64,000 bases of DNA. Origin: Solimonas sp. SE-A11 (GTDB lineage: Bacteria; Pseudomonadota; Gammaproteobacteria; Nevskiales; Nevskiaceae). Under the pieces are notes generated by a model that saw nothing but the letters and a program-made list of their open reading frames with translations, made no database searches and had not been told where the DNA came from. Within the stretch, counting starts at the first letter, position 1. Every line of letters begins with the position of its first letter. Below are positions 45,629 through 53,926 of the stretch, in pieces. The stretch is taken from assembly GCF_030345715.1 (NCBI RefSeq), contig NZ_JAUASX010000024.1, forward strand, positions 1 to 64,000, in the 5' to 3' direction. The position numbers and the translations under genes were made by a program.

Positions 45629-47095
45629 TCAATTCATCTTCACGATCGTGAGATTGCTTCCGCCATCGGTCGCGAGCGGCTGTGGCGCCGTGCTGCTGTT
45701 TGCTCCAATGCAGTAGAGCTTGACGCTGTCTCCGGCTGCCAGCGGGACAAAGCCAATCACTTCACCCTTGCCCTTGGTTCCGGCGATAGTGTTCGTTTGC
45801 TGCACGGGATACGGACCGTAGATGTTGGAGTCGCTGTACGGGCTGTAGGGCGTGTTGTTGGTCGATATGGTCAGCTGTAGCCCAACGGTATTCGTAGCCG
45901 GTGATGCATCCGGCGTATGGACGCGCGCCTGCACCATGTATAGCCCCCCCTGGCCCGGACCCACCGTGAAAACGCTGCCGTTCCAGCTACTGCCGTTGCT
46001 GGGCGACGTTAAAACGTTGTTGAAGGCGATGGTGGAGGGAGTGGTACTGATGGCAGTGGGGCATGTCTCGCCGCTACCGCCCAACTTGTTGGCCCGCAGC
46101 TGGACGCTGGCGCCGCCCCCGGCGCCCGCCGTCGGCGTGGTCCACTGAGTGTTGTAGTCGGTGCCATCCACCTTGGCCAGCACCTGCCCCGCGGAGCCGC
46201 CCACCGGCACACCCGGACCCGTCTCTCCCGTCACGCCCGTGGCGCCGGTCGCGCCCGTGGGGCCGATAGGGCCCTGGATGCCCTGCGCACCTTGGATTCC
46301 CTGCGTACCGGGGGCACCCATCGGGCCCACCGCACCCTGCGCACCCGTGGCGCCGGTCACGCCCTGGATGCCCTGGACGCCCTGCGCGCCGGTGGCTCCG
46401 GTCGCACCGCTCATGCCGGTTGCACCGGTGGCGCCCGCCACACCCTGGATACCCTGCGCGCCGGTGGCCCCCGTCGCACCCTTGGCTCCAGCCGCGCCGG
46501 TCGCGCCGGTCGCACCCTTGGCGCCGGTGGCACCGGTTGCACCCGTACCGCCCTTGGCGCCGGCAGCACCGGTGGCCCCCGTAGCGCCTTTGACGCCCGC
46601 GGCACCCGCAGCGCCCGTGGCCCCCTTCGCGCCCGCCAGGCCGGCAGCACCCGTGGCACCCGTCGCACCCTTGGCTCCAGCCGCGCCGGTCGCGCCGGTC
46701 GCACCCTTGGCGCCGGTGGCGCCCGTCGGCGCTACCAGGGCCAGGCTGGAGGAGTGCTTGGACAGATCCTTGCCCGTGGTCAGGCTGCCAAAGCGGTTGG
46801 GGTCACCCAGGGAGGAGACGTACAGCTGGTAGCTCACCCCGGGCGCCAGCTGGAAGCCGGTGGGTACGCGCGCCTCCAGGTGGCCGTCGCTGGTCTGCAG
46901 TACCTGCAGCGTGGTGCCGTTGAGCTGGATCAGCGGCTCGATCGAGGATGACGGCGGGGTGAATTCCTGGCCGTCGATGTACAGCGTGTTCGACAGGATG
47001 CTGGCGCTGTGAATCTGCAGGTCTGCCGCCGCCGGTACCGCGTACCACGCGGCGATCAGCATCGAGGCGGTGCACAGCTTACGTTGGAAGTTCAT
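45629..47095 (-). CDS. Collagen-like surface protein 1 with C1q/TNF-like C-terminus
   Basis: The protein is 488 aa. The signal peptide ends ...AVPAAA. Residues ~25-115 form an IPT/TIG-like beta sandwich ([40 protein letters not shown]). About 70 Gly-x-y triplets, mostly [15 protein letters not shown], follow to ~residue 320. The last ~160 residues look like a jelly-roll head ([24 protein letters not shown]). Bacterial collagens with such heads form triple-helical stalks. AGGGGA precedes the ATG, and a CGGAGGAA tandem box with a -10 element lies 54-100 bp upstream. The Thr-rich triplets could be glycosylated by the GT encoded in the same regulon. Confidence 0.88.
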   Translation of the reverse strand: MNFQRKLCTASMLIAAWYAVPAAADLQIHSASILSNTLYIDGQEFTPPSSSIEPLIQLNGTTLQVLQTSDGHLEARVPTGFQLAPGVSYQLYVSSLGDPNRFGSLTTGKDLSKHSSSLALVAPTGATGAKGATGATGAAGAKGATGATGAAGLAGAKGATGAAGAAGVKGATGATGAAGAKGGTGATGATGAKGATGATGAAGAKGATGATGAQGIQGVAGATGATGMSGATGATGAQGVQGIQGVTGATGAQGAVGPMGAPGTQGIQGAQGIQGPIGPTGATGATGVTGETGPGVPVGGSAGQVLAKVDGTDYNTQWTTPTAGAGGGASVQLRANKLGGSGETCPTAISTTPSTIAFNNVLTSPSNGSSWNGSVFTVGPGQGGLYMVQARVHTPDASPATNTVGLQLTISTNNTPYSPYSDSNIYGPYPVQQTNTIAGTKGKGEVIGFVPLAAGDSVKLYCIGANSSTAPQPLATDGGSNLTIVKMN

Positions 47096-47195
47096 CCGGA
47101 TCCCCTGTTGGTGGCAATGGCGGTGACGGTCACCGCAGCGTTCACCAAATCCTAGGCAAGCCGCGCCACGAAGAACGGAGGAAGTTCGGAGGAAT
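46700..47195. repeat. Direct repeat of promoter and 5' gene end (copy 1; copy 2 at about 48850-49333)
   Basis: The tandem box, leader and first ~130 codons of the two collagen-like genes are nearly identical at the nucleotide level, with scattered third-position changes. This is a recent segmental duplication of ~490 bp. It could allow recombination that deletes or fuses the two genes. Confidence 0.8.
47149..47195 (-). promoter_or_regulatory. Tandem CGGAGGAA box plus -10, promoter of collagen-like gene 1
   Basis: CGGAGGAAGTTCGGAGGAA begins at 47176 on the + strand. A minus-strand hexamer TAGGAT occupies 47149-47154, with 21 bp between. The box therefore covers the -35 region, the geometry used by activators of the OmpR/PhoB winged-helix type that bind 11-bp direct repeats. 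Confidence 0.75.
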
Positions 47196-47248
47196 TTCGG
47201 CCGGGGGCTCCCAAAGCGTGAAGTCCGGTTTGCCGAACGCGGCCGGCG

Positions 47249-49231
47249 TCAATCAAGCTTGATGACGCGGATGAAGGTGCTGCCGTCCTCGGCAAGCGGG
47301 ATGGCAACAGCGGTGGTTGTACTCCCCATCCGCACCTTGAAGTAATCGCCGGCGTTCAGGTAGACCGTCGTCGACACCCAGCCGCGACCCTTGTGCGGGG
47401 CCTGTGCGGTGTTGTTGTTGAATAAGCCGTCCCCGTAAAGGTCGTCGCCGTCGTTCCAGACGTTGCCGACCTGGATGCTCGGTATCGGACCGCCACTGGT
47501 GGCGGAGGCGGTGGCCTGCACGACGATCTGGTAGAGCCCCGCCTTGGCCACCGTGAAGGTGTCGGGATTGCCGGAGCCGGTATTCAGCTCGGCGCCGCCG
47601 GTGCCGCCGACGTTCGCGGGGAGAGGGCTGGCCGAGCCGGTCTCGTTGGACGCGTTGGTCCAGGTGCCGACCGACGCCTCGGGGGCCGTGACTGTGGTAT
47701 CCCAGTTCAGCACCTGCGGTGGCGCCACCGAGGAGCCAATGTTGACGGAGGCGCCGGCTACCTTGACCTGGGCAAACAGCTGCAACTTGGGTGTACTGCC
47801 GCCGCCACTGCCGCCGCCGAGCGCGATGCCACTCGCCGGCCAGGCGCCGCCGGCCTTGGGGCCGTAGAGCTGCTTGTTGGTGGTGTCGACATAGAAGTCG
47901 CCGTTGTTGCCCAGGCTATCGCTCGGCGCGCCGCTGCCGCTGAGGGTGGCGTTGCCGCTGGTGCCGGTGGCACCCGTGGGACCGGTGGCGCCGGTGGGGC
48001 CGGCAGGGCCCTGGACGCCCTGCATACCCTGCACACCCATCGCGCCCTGCGGGCCTTGTGCGCCGGTGGCCCCCGTGGCGCCCTGCGGGCCGCTGGAGCC
48101 GGCGGGGCCGGTCGCGCCGGTGTCGCCGGTCATCCCGCTGATGCCGGCCGGGCCGGTGACACCGATGGGGCCGGCAGGGCCCGCGGCGCCGGTGGCGCCA
48201 GTTGCCCCCGGCAGGCCGTTGGCGCCGGTCGCACCGGTCGGGCCCACGGTGCCGGTCGCACCGGTCGCACCCGCCGGACCGGGCACGGTGCTGGCCGCGC
48301 CGGTGGCGCCGGCCGCACCCGTGGCCCCCTTCTGCACCACCAGCGTCCAGGCCGCATCGGTCCCGGGGATGGCACCGCAGCTGCCGTTGATCGCGCAGAC
48401 CCAGGCCGAGCCGTCGTGGCTCACCACGTCACCCAGGGCATAGCTGCTCGCGGCGCTGAAGGCGCCGCGGTAGCTGTTGGAGAAGGAGCCTGTGGCACCC
48501 GTGGGGCCGGCATTGCCCGCCGCACCGGTCGGTCCCGTGGCGCCCGTCATGCCGGTCGCGCCAGTGGCCCCTGTGGCTCCCTTCACGCCCTGGATGCCTT
48601 GAATGCCCTGGATGCCTTGAGCACCCGTCGCGCCGGTGGCGCCCTTGGCGCCCACGGCACCCGCTGCACCGGTGGCACCGGTGCCGCCCTTGGCTCCCGC
48701 AGCACCGGTGGCGCCGGTGGCGCCCTTGGCGCCGGCGGCACCCGTGGCACCGGTCGTGCCTTTGGCGCCGGCCGTGCCAACCGCACCCGTGGCACCCGTC
48801 GCACCCTTGGCTCCAGCCGCGCCGGTCGCGCCGGTCGCACCCTTGGCGCCGGTGGCGCCCGTCGGCGCCACCAGGGCCAGGCTGGAGGAGTGCTTGGACA
48901 GGTCCTTGCCCGTGGTCAGGCTCCCGAAGCGGTTGGGGTCGCCCAGGGAGGAGACGTACAGCTGGTAGCTCACCCCGGGCGCCAGCTGGAAGCCGGTGGG
49001 TACGCGCGCTTCCAGGTGGCCGTCACTGGTCTGCAGTACCTGCAGGGTGGTGCCGTTGAGCTGGATCAGCGGTTCGATCGTGGATGACGGCGGGGTGAAT
49101 TCGCTGCCGTCGATGTACAGGGTGTTCGACAGGATGCTGGCGCTGTGGATCTGCAGGTCCGCCGCCGCCGGTACCGCGTACCACGCGGCGATCAGCATCG
49201 AGGCGGTGCACAGCTTGCGTTGGAAGTTCAT
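47249..49231 (-). CDS. Collagen-like surface protein 2 with carbohydrate-binding insert
   Basis: The protein is 660 aa from the ATG at 49231. Its first ~120 residues are nearly identical to collagen-like protein 1 (signal peptide plus IPT/TIG-like domain), so the genes arose by duplication. The Gly-x-y tract is interrupted by [20 protein letters not shown] then WVCAING and TDAAWTLV, a small CBM5/12-like chitin/glycan-binding module. A second triplet tract with more Pro ([15 protein letters not shown]) follows, then a C1q/TNF-like head ([33 protein letters not shown]). It should be a surface fibre that binds carbohydrate. It has its own tandem box at 49.29-49.33 kb. Confidence 0.88.
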   Translation of the reverse strand: MNFQRKLCTASMLIAAWYAVPAAADLQIHSASILSNTLYIDGSEFTPPSSTIEPLIQLNGTTLQVLQTSDGHLEARVPTGFQLAPGVSYQLYVSSLGDPNRFGSLTTGKDLSKHSSSLALVAPTGATGAKGATGATGAAGAKGATGATGAVGTAGAKGTTGATGAAGAKGATGATGAAGAKGGTGATGAAGAVGAKGATGATGAQGIQGIQGIQGVKGATGATGATGMTGATGPTGAAGNAGPTGATGSFSNSYRGAFSAASSYALGDVVSHDGSAWVCAINGSCGAIPGTDAAWTLVVQKGATGAAGATGAASTVPGPAGATGATGTVGPTGATGANGLPGATGATGAAGPAGPIGVTGPAGISGMTGDTGATGPAGSSGPQGATGATGAQGPQGAMGVQGMQGVQGPAGPTGATGPTGATGTSGNATLSGSGAPSDSLGNNGDFYVDTTNKQLYGPKAGGAWPASGIALGGGSGGGSTPKLQLFAQVKVAGASVNIGSSVAPPQVLNWDTTVTAPEASVGTWTNASNETGSASPLPANVGGTGGAELNTGSGNPDTFTVAKAGLYQIVVQATASATSGGPIPSIQVGNVWNDGDDLYGDGLFNNNTAQAPHKGRGWVSTTVYLNAGDYFKVRMGSTTTAVAIPLAEDGSTFIRVIKLD

Positions 49232-49286
49232 CCGGGTCCCCTGGTGGTGGCAAGGGCGGTAACGGCGCCGCCCGCCTCTCCCCAGG

Positions 49287-49333
49287 ATGCTAGGCAAGCC
49301 AACACCAGAAGAACGGAGGAAGTTCGGAGGAAT
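49287..49333 (-). promoter_or_regulatory. Tandem CGGAGGAA box plus -10, promoter of collagen-like gene 2
   Basis: The box at 49314-49332 is identical to the 47.2 kb copy. The minus-strand hexamer TAGCAT is at 49287-49292, again 21 bp away, and the start codon follows at 49231. Confidence 0.75.
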
Positions 49334-49357
49334 TCAGGACCCGGCTATCGCGGGTTC

Positions 49358-50464
49358 CTACCGGCCTGCCGGGCCCAGGCCGCGCAGTGCGTCCAGTGCG
49401 AACCGGTGATTGGCCTCGACCCGTGGCCGCTCGGCTGCCGGCAGGTGCGGACTGGCCAGCAGTTGCTCGCAGGCCCGGCGGGAGTCTTCATGATCGCCGG
49501 TCCAGTAGCTGGAGACCGCGTACTCGTCGGCGGCACGCCAGAGGTAGTCGGCGCGGTCGACGAACAGGATGTCGTCGGTCATCGGGGTGTTCATGGCGCG
49601 CTCGGCAAACAGGCGGCCAAGGGCGTAGCGACCCAACAAGCGCTGATAGCGGGCCAACGCACTGAGCGTTTCGGCTCGCTCGGGCCGACACTGGTAGGCC
49701 CTCAGGTAGCGCTCGGTGACTTCCGCGGCGCCGTGGCCCAGGGCCTCGGCGAGCCGCGCTGCGGAGTAGAGCGAGTACCAGGTTTCCTCGATCCAGTCGC
49801 CCATGGCCGCGCGGCGTTCGTAGGCCGCCAGCGCCTTCTGGGGCTGATCGCTGTCGCGGTAGCTCTGGGCCAGGTAGAAGACATAGCGGGCGTTGTCGGG
49901 CTCGTCGCGCAGGGCGGCCTCGAGGACCTCGGCGTCGCGGGCGTACTTGGTGACGGTGTCGATCTGGCTGCGGCCGCCGTCGGTATGGACCTGCACGGTC
50001 GGGCCCGGCAGCAGTGGCCTTTCAACGGGATGTCCGCAATCCGGATACTCATGCAGCACGCCGACGTAGCGCCAGGGAAGCCGGGCCCGTAGCAGGCAGA
50101 CCCGGCCGTAGTCGACGCCGCCGAAGTGGACGTCGAGCGTATAGGCGTCGGCCCGGAGCGGCGGCCGGCGGTAGTCCGGCGGCAGTTGAAGGACTTCATC
50201 GGCGTCGATCACGAAGAGATAGTCGGCACGGCCGCGAGCCAGTTCCAGCGCCTCGGACCGGTTATGGCCGAAGTTCTTCCAGGGCCGCTCGAACAGCTCG
50301 CCGGGCAGATCGCGCAGGTGCTCCCGGATCAGGTCCTGGGTGCCGTCGGTGGAGCCGGTATCGACGATCACCCAGTGATCGATGAACGGGCGCACGGAGT
50401 CCAGGCAGCGCCGGATGATGTGGGCTTCGTTCTTGACGATCATGCAGAGGCAGATGGTGGACAT
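49358..50464 (-). CDS. GT2 glycosyltransferase with TPR-like tail
   Basis: The protein is 368 aa from the ATG at 50464 (an in-frame ATG at 50473 would add three residues; neither has a strong ribosome site). The GT-A fold is clear: ICLCMIVKNEAHIIRRCLDS, WVIVDTGSTDGTQDLI and the DxD-type FVIDADEV. After ~residue 190 the chain becomes helical repeats (AEVLEAALRDEPDNARYVFY then LAQSYRDSDQPQKALAAYER). GT2-TPR fusions of this type glycosylate proteins such as SunS-modified peptides or surface proteins. Its promoter carries the same box as the two collagen-like genes, so modification of their Thr-rich triplets is a natural inference. Confidence 0.87.
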   Translation of the reverse strand: MSTICLCMIVKNEAHIIRRCLDSVRPFIDHWVIVDTGSTDGTQDLIREHLRDLPGELFERPWKNFGHNRSEALELARGRADYLFVIDADEVLQLPPDYRRPPLRADAYTLDVHFGGVDYGRVCLLRARLPWRYVGVLHEYPDCGHPVERPLLPGPTVQVHTDGGRSQIDTVTKYARDAEVLEAALRDEPDNARYVFYLAQSYRDSDQPQKALAAYERRAAMGDWIEETWYSLYSAARLAEALGHGAAEVTERYLRAYQCRPERAETLSALARYQRLLGRYALGRLFAERAMNTPMTDDILFVDRADYLWRAADEYAVSSYWTGDHEDSRRACEQLLASPHLPAAERPRVEANHRFALDALRGLGPAGR

Positions 50465-50524
50465 CAGTAGCATCCAGATAACGAGGAGTACGGGCCCGGA
50501 GCTTGCTTTGGCCGCGCGTTGACC

Positions 50525-50571
50525 ATGATTGGCCGGGTTTCGCCGGAAGAAAGGAGGAAATTCGGAGGGAT
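50525..50571 (-). promoter_or_regulatory. Tandem box plus -10, promoter of the glycosyltransferase
   Basis: A slightly diverged box, AGGAGGAAATTCGGAGGGA, starts at 50552. The minus-strand hexamer AATCAT occupies 50525-50530, with the same 21-bp spacing as in the other copies. The start codon follows ~61 bp further on. Confidence 0.65.
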
Positions 50572-50603
50572 GAAAGCCGGAGGCTATCGAGGGCGGGCGA
50601 CGA

Positions 50604-53465
50604 TCAGTCCCAGATCGAAGCGATCAGCGCCCGGGCTTCCACCTGATCGGAGAGCGCATGCCCTTCGGAGAAGCGCGCCAGCACCGGCTCCAGCTGAGCC
50701 CGCGCCTCTTCCGAACGGCCCTGGTCGCGCAGCAGCCGCGCCAGGCTGGTGGCGGCACGCAGTTCCAGCGACAGCGCCTTGCGGCTGCGCGCCAGCTCCA
50801 GTGCCTCCCAGATCGGTACGGTGGCCGCTGCAAGGGAACGAGGACGAGCGCGCCTTTGCAGCTCGCCGATGGTCCGCAGGGCCTCGGGCTCCAAGGGGCG
50901 ATGACCTCGCCGGCGGATCAGCTGCAGCGCCTGCTCGGCGGCCTCCATGGCCCTCGGCAGATCACCCAGGGCCGCCCAGGCCTGAGCGAGGTTGATCAGG
51001 CCGATGGGCGCGGAGATCACAAGGCCCAGGCGCCGCATTTCTTCGAGCATCGGTTGCAAGGTCCGCACGCCGGCCGCCGGGTCGCCGTTGCGGAATTGCG
51101 CGACGCCGAGCAGTATCGATGCCCAACGCCGCCCCTCAGTTTGGCCATAGCGCTGGGCCAATTCCAGCATTTCTTCGGCCAATATCAGCAGTCCGCGATA
51201 GTCGCCGGTAAAGTCGAGTACCAGTCCGCGCGACGCGCAGACCGCAACACAGTGAGTGTAGGGATTGCCTAATCGCTCCGATGCCGCGCAAGCCTGGTCA
51301 GCGAGGGCCAGCGCCTGCTCGGGATATCCGAGAAACCAGCGGGTCAAGGCATGTATACCCAATACGGCGATCTGACCCTCCGGAGCGATCTTGGTCGTTT
51401 CAGTGGTTGCATGGATCAGCCGCAGGCCTTCCGAGGCATATTGATCCGCACGCTCGTGGAGACCCATGTTGTGCAAGCTATGACTGGCCCAGCCCAGCCC
51501 TCCACACTCCAGGCCGACGTTACGCACGGCTCGGCCTATATCGCGCAAGCGCTCTCCCAGGGCGACGGCGCGCTCCAGGTCGAGGCTGAAATGCCGGGAA
51601 ACCCATTGGACCTGCACGGCCGGAATCAGCAGCGGATGGTCGCCGACCAGATCGATCAGTGCGTCGATCCGGTCACGATGCTCGAAGGCGGCATCGGCAC
51701 CGAATCCATGCTCGATCTGAAGGCTGCGACTGGCGACGATGCGCAAGCCCAGCTCGATGGCATGCCGCGCAGCATCGGGCGCGAGGGGTGCCAGGAGCGC
51801 CAGACCCCGCGCAACCTGCTCTCGGACTTCGTGTGTGGCGAGTCGGTCCAGCGCGGTCTGCGCGGTCTGCACGCACCATTCGGCCGCCTTGGCGGCAGCG
51901 CCTCCGGCTTCGTAATGGTGGGCCAGGTCGGTGGCAATCTCGGCACCGCGTCCGGAGTAGGCCGTTTCCAGCCGCTCGGCCAGCCGGCGGTGCAGACGCG
52001 CAAGGCGAGAGCCGCTCAGACGCTGGCGCAGCGCCTGCCCGTACAGGGTATGCCGGAACTGGAAGCGGCCGCTCACGGTGCCGTCCGGCCAGATCGCCAG
52101 GCCACGCTCGGCAATGAAGAGCTGGCGCCGGACCAATGCTTCGAGCGCCTCCTCGACCGCCTCCACAGGAATGCCGCTGCCAGCTGCCGCGGCGGCGGCG
52201 GCGAACTCCTGGCCACTGACCGCGCCGATTTCCAGCAGCAGTTGCTCGCTGGCCGTCAACTGTGACAGCTGCAACTCGATCAGCTCGCGCAGCCGCGGCG
52301 GCACCACGCCTTCAAGGCCCGACGTGCCAGCCGGCGCAGGGATGCCTTCGCGCAGGTAGTCGGTCAGGTGGATCAGGAACAAGGGGTGCCCGCCGCTGCG
52401 GCGCAGGATCTCCTCGCTCTGCTCGGGGCTGCTTTCAGCCAGCCGGCGATGGATGAGGAGCCGCACGTCGTCCGGCTGCAGCGGCGCCAGGTGCAGGGTC
52501 TGTGCCCGCCCCCGCGTGGCCAGGTTGAGCTGGAGCGCACGAGCAGGGTGCTGGGTCAGTATGGTTTCAATCGGACGGCAAGAGCAGATCACCAGCAATC
52601 GCGCAGGCGACTCGCGCTGAGCCAGCAAGCCAAGCAACGCAACCGTCGAAGCATCGCTCCAATGCAAATCCTCGATGACCATCACCAGGGGACGGCTGGC
52701 GGTGTAGGCTTCCAGGGCCTCAACAAGCTCGCGGCGCAGCCCTTCCGGAGGAGCCCCGGCCGTGATACGCCGCAATTGCTCGATCTCCCCCGGAGGCAGG
52801 AATTGAGCTAGCTGCCGCAGCCAGGAAGGCGCGCTTCGACGTAACTGATCGAGCAATTCCTCGCCTTGGGCGCCACGCGCCCCTCCGTCCAATGCGTCAT
52901 AAACAGGCTGGTAGGGCTCGCTCTCGCCGGTCGTTTCCAGGCAGCGGCCAAACCACAGGACCGTGTTCGGCGCGTCATGCCGTAGCCGCTGGAGAAAATC
53001 GTCGACCAATGCAGTCTTGCCGATGCCAGCTTCGCCGCAAATGAAGGCAACCTGGCGCTGACCCTGCCTGGCGCGCTCGTGGAGATCGCGCAGGAACTGC
53101 AGCTCAGCTTCGCGCCCGACCAGGGCGCTGTCCTGGGGAGAGGGAGGAGTCGCGCTGGGGACGACAAGGCGAAACCCAATGCGGTGGGCGGTAAGGATGT
53201 ACTGCGGATTTCTGGGATCGTCCTCGATCGCCTGCCGCAGGGCCTTGATCTGGTAGCTCAGCACGTCGTCGACGACGATGGCGCCGGACCATACGGCGTC
53301 CATCAAGGCGGAGCGCGTCACTGCCTCCCCCGGATGGCAAGCCAGCGTCCAGAGGACGGCGAGCGCCTTGCGTTGGAGCTTGATTTCCCGATTTTCGCGC
53401 AATAAGGGGCCGTGTCTGCCCATCAGGCAGAACGGTCCGAAGCGGATCGCGGAGGTCTCGCTCAT
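50604..53465 (-). CDS. Winged-helix / NTPase / TPR transcriptional regulator (953 aa)
   Basis: Residues ~1-105 are an OmpR/CadC-type winged helix (KALAVLWTLACHPGEAVTRS, VLSYQIKALRQAIEDDPRNP, ILTAHRIGFRLV). An AAA/STAND ATPase follows with Walker A GEAGIGKT (144-151) and Walker B LVMVIEDLHWSD (~245-256). The remaining ~500 residues are TPR-like helices (ALRTIGELQRRARPRSLAAA). There is no membrane segment. This is the AfsR/MalT-like architecture in which ligand binding by the TPR part and ATP control DNA binding. It is encoded inside the region whose promoters carry the 11-bp-spaced tandem boxes and is the best candidate to bind them; that link is inference. Confidence 0.87.
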   Translation of the reverse strand: MSETSAIRFGPFCLMGRHGPLLRENREIKLQRKALAVLWTLACHPGEAVTRSALMDAVWSGAIVVDDVLSYQIKALRQAIEDDPRNPQYILTAHRIGFRLVVPSATPPSPQDSALVGREAELQFLRDLHERARQGQRQVAFICGEAGIGKTALVDDFLQRLRHDAPNTVLWFGRCLETTGESEPYQPVYDALDGGARGAQGEELLDQLRRSAPSWLRQLAQFLPPGEIEQLRRITAGAPPEGLRRELVEALEAYTASRPLVMVIEDLHWSDASTVALLGLLAQRESPARLLVICSCRPIETILTQHPARALQLNLATRGRAQTLHLAPLQPDDVRLLIHRRLAESSPEQSEEILRRSGGHPLFLIHLTDYLREGIPAPAGTSGLEGVVPPRLRELIELQLSQLTASEQLLLEIGAVSGQEFAAAAAAAGSGIPVEAVEEALEALVRRQLFIAERGLAIWPDGTVSGRFQFRHTLYGQALRQRLSGSRLARLHRRLAERLETAYSGRGAEIATDLAHHYEAGGAAAKAAEWCVQTAQTALDRLATHEVREQVARGLALLAPLAPDAARHAIELGLRIVASRSLQIEHGFGADAAFEHRDRIDALIDLVGDHPLLIPAVQVQWVSRHFSLDLERAVALGERLRDIGRAVRNVGLECGGLGWASHSLHNMGLHERADQYASEGLRLIHATTETTKIAPEGQIAVLGIHALTRWFLGYPEQALALADQACAASERLGNPYTHCVAVCASRGLVLDFTGDYRGLLILAEEMLELAQRYGQTEGRRWASILLGVAQFRNGDPAAGVRTLQPMLEEMRRLGLVISAPIGLINLAQAWAALGDLPRAMEAAEQALQLIRRRGHRPLEPEALRTIGELQRRARPRSLAAATVPIWEALELARSRKALSLELRAATSLARLLRDQGRSEEARAQLEPVLARFSEGHALSDQVEARALIASIWD

Positions 53466-53536
53466 TGGCGGCTATGTGGGATTCATCGGCGTCGCCGAGT
53501 TTACTCCGCGCCATGCCCAAAACGGCGCCCCTCTGC

Positions 53537-53749
53537 TCAAATCTCCCGAGCAGCGCTGCGCCGCATGAATTCGTCCAGCTCCTGCAGGGAACCGAACTGG
53601 GCCTGCTCACCGGTGGCGACATTTTCGACACGGCCACTGACGGGCTTGCTGGCCTGTTTAGGCGGGTCTTCATGCAGCTGAACGACGAAAGAACGGGCAG
53701 CGGCGAGGCGGCCGCCGAAGGCAGCCGTCTTGGAGCGTGGGGAGTTCAT
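53537..53749 (-). CDS. Small conserved protein, paralogue of the 37.5 kb gene, box-controlled
   Basis: This 70-residue protein starts at 53749. It shares LAAARSFVVQL, GRVENVATGE and QELDEFMRR with the 69-residue product at 37511-37720. Function unknown; the size and a short beta hairpin plus helix would suit an adaptor or regulator. It lies 71 bp upstream of the large regulator gene on the same strand, so both could be transcribed from the tandem-box promoter at 53784-53830, which would place the regulator under its own box. Confidence 0.7.
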   Translation of the reverse strand: MNSPRSKTAAFGGRLAAARSFVVQLHEDPPKQASKPVSGRVENVATGEQAQFGSLQELDEFMRRSAAREI

Positions 53750-53783
53750 AAGGCGGGCTCACCTCTGGCGGAGTCGTTCCTCC

Positions 53784-53830
53784 ATTGTCTGCTGGCCGCT
53801 CGCCGAAGAACGGAGGAAATTCGGAGGCGA
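53784..53830 (-). promoter_or_regulatory. Tandem box plus -10, promoter of small gene and perhaps the regulator
   Basis: CGGAGGAAATTCGGAGG begins at 53811. The minus-strand hexamer GACAAT occupies 53784-53789 with the 21-bp spacing of the other copies. The first gene start downstream is 53749, then the regulator at 53465, which suggests autoregulation. Confidence 0.65.
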
Positions 53831-53926
53831 GGGGTCGCCCGGCGCGAACGGCGAGCATAATGGCGGCTCAGTACCGGAGAAGGCGTGCTTAGGCTCCATC
53901 ACGGCCTGTGTGCCGCTCCCGGCCAC

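Noticed and set aside
46400-48850. Short-period repeats that could suggest a CRISPR array
   Set aside because: The periodicity is 9-18 bp and stays in codon phase (Gly-x-y triplets). There are no constant repeats with unique spacers and no cas genes.
46161-49087. Pro/Ala/Val-rich and Gly/Arg-rich plus-strand frames opposite the collagen-like genes
   Set aside because: They are reverse readings of the GATGAA triplet repeats; both collagen-like proteins are supported by signal peptides, promoters and heads on the minus strand.
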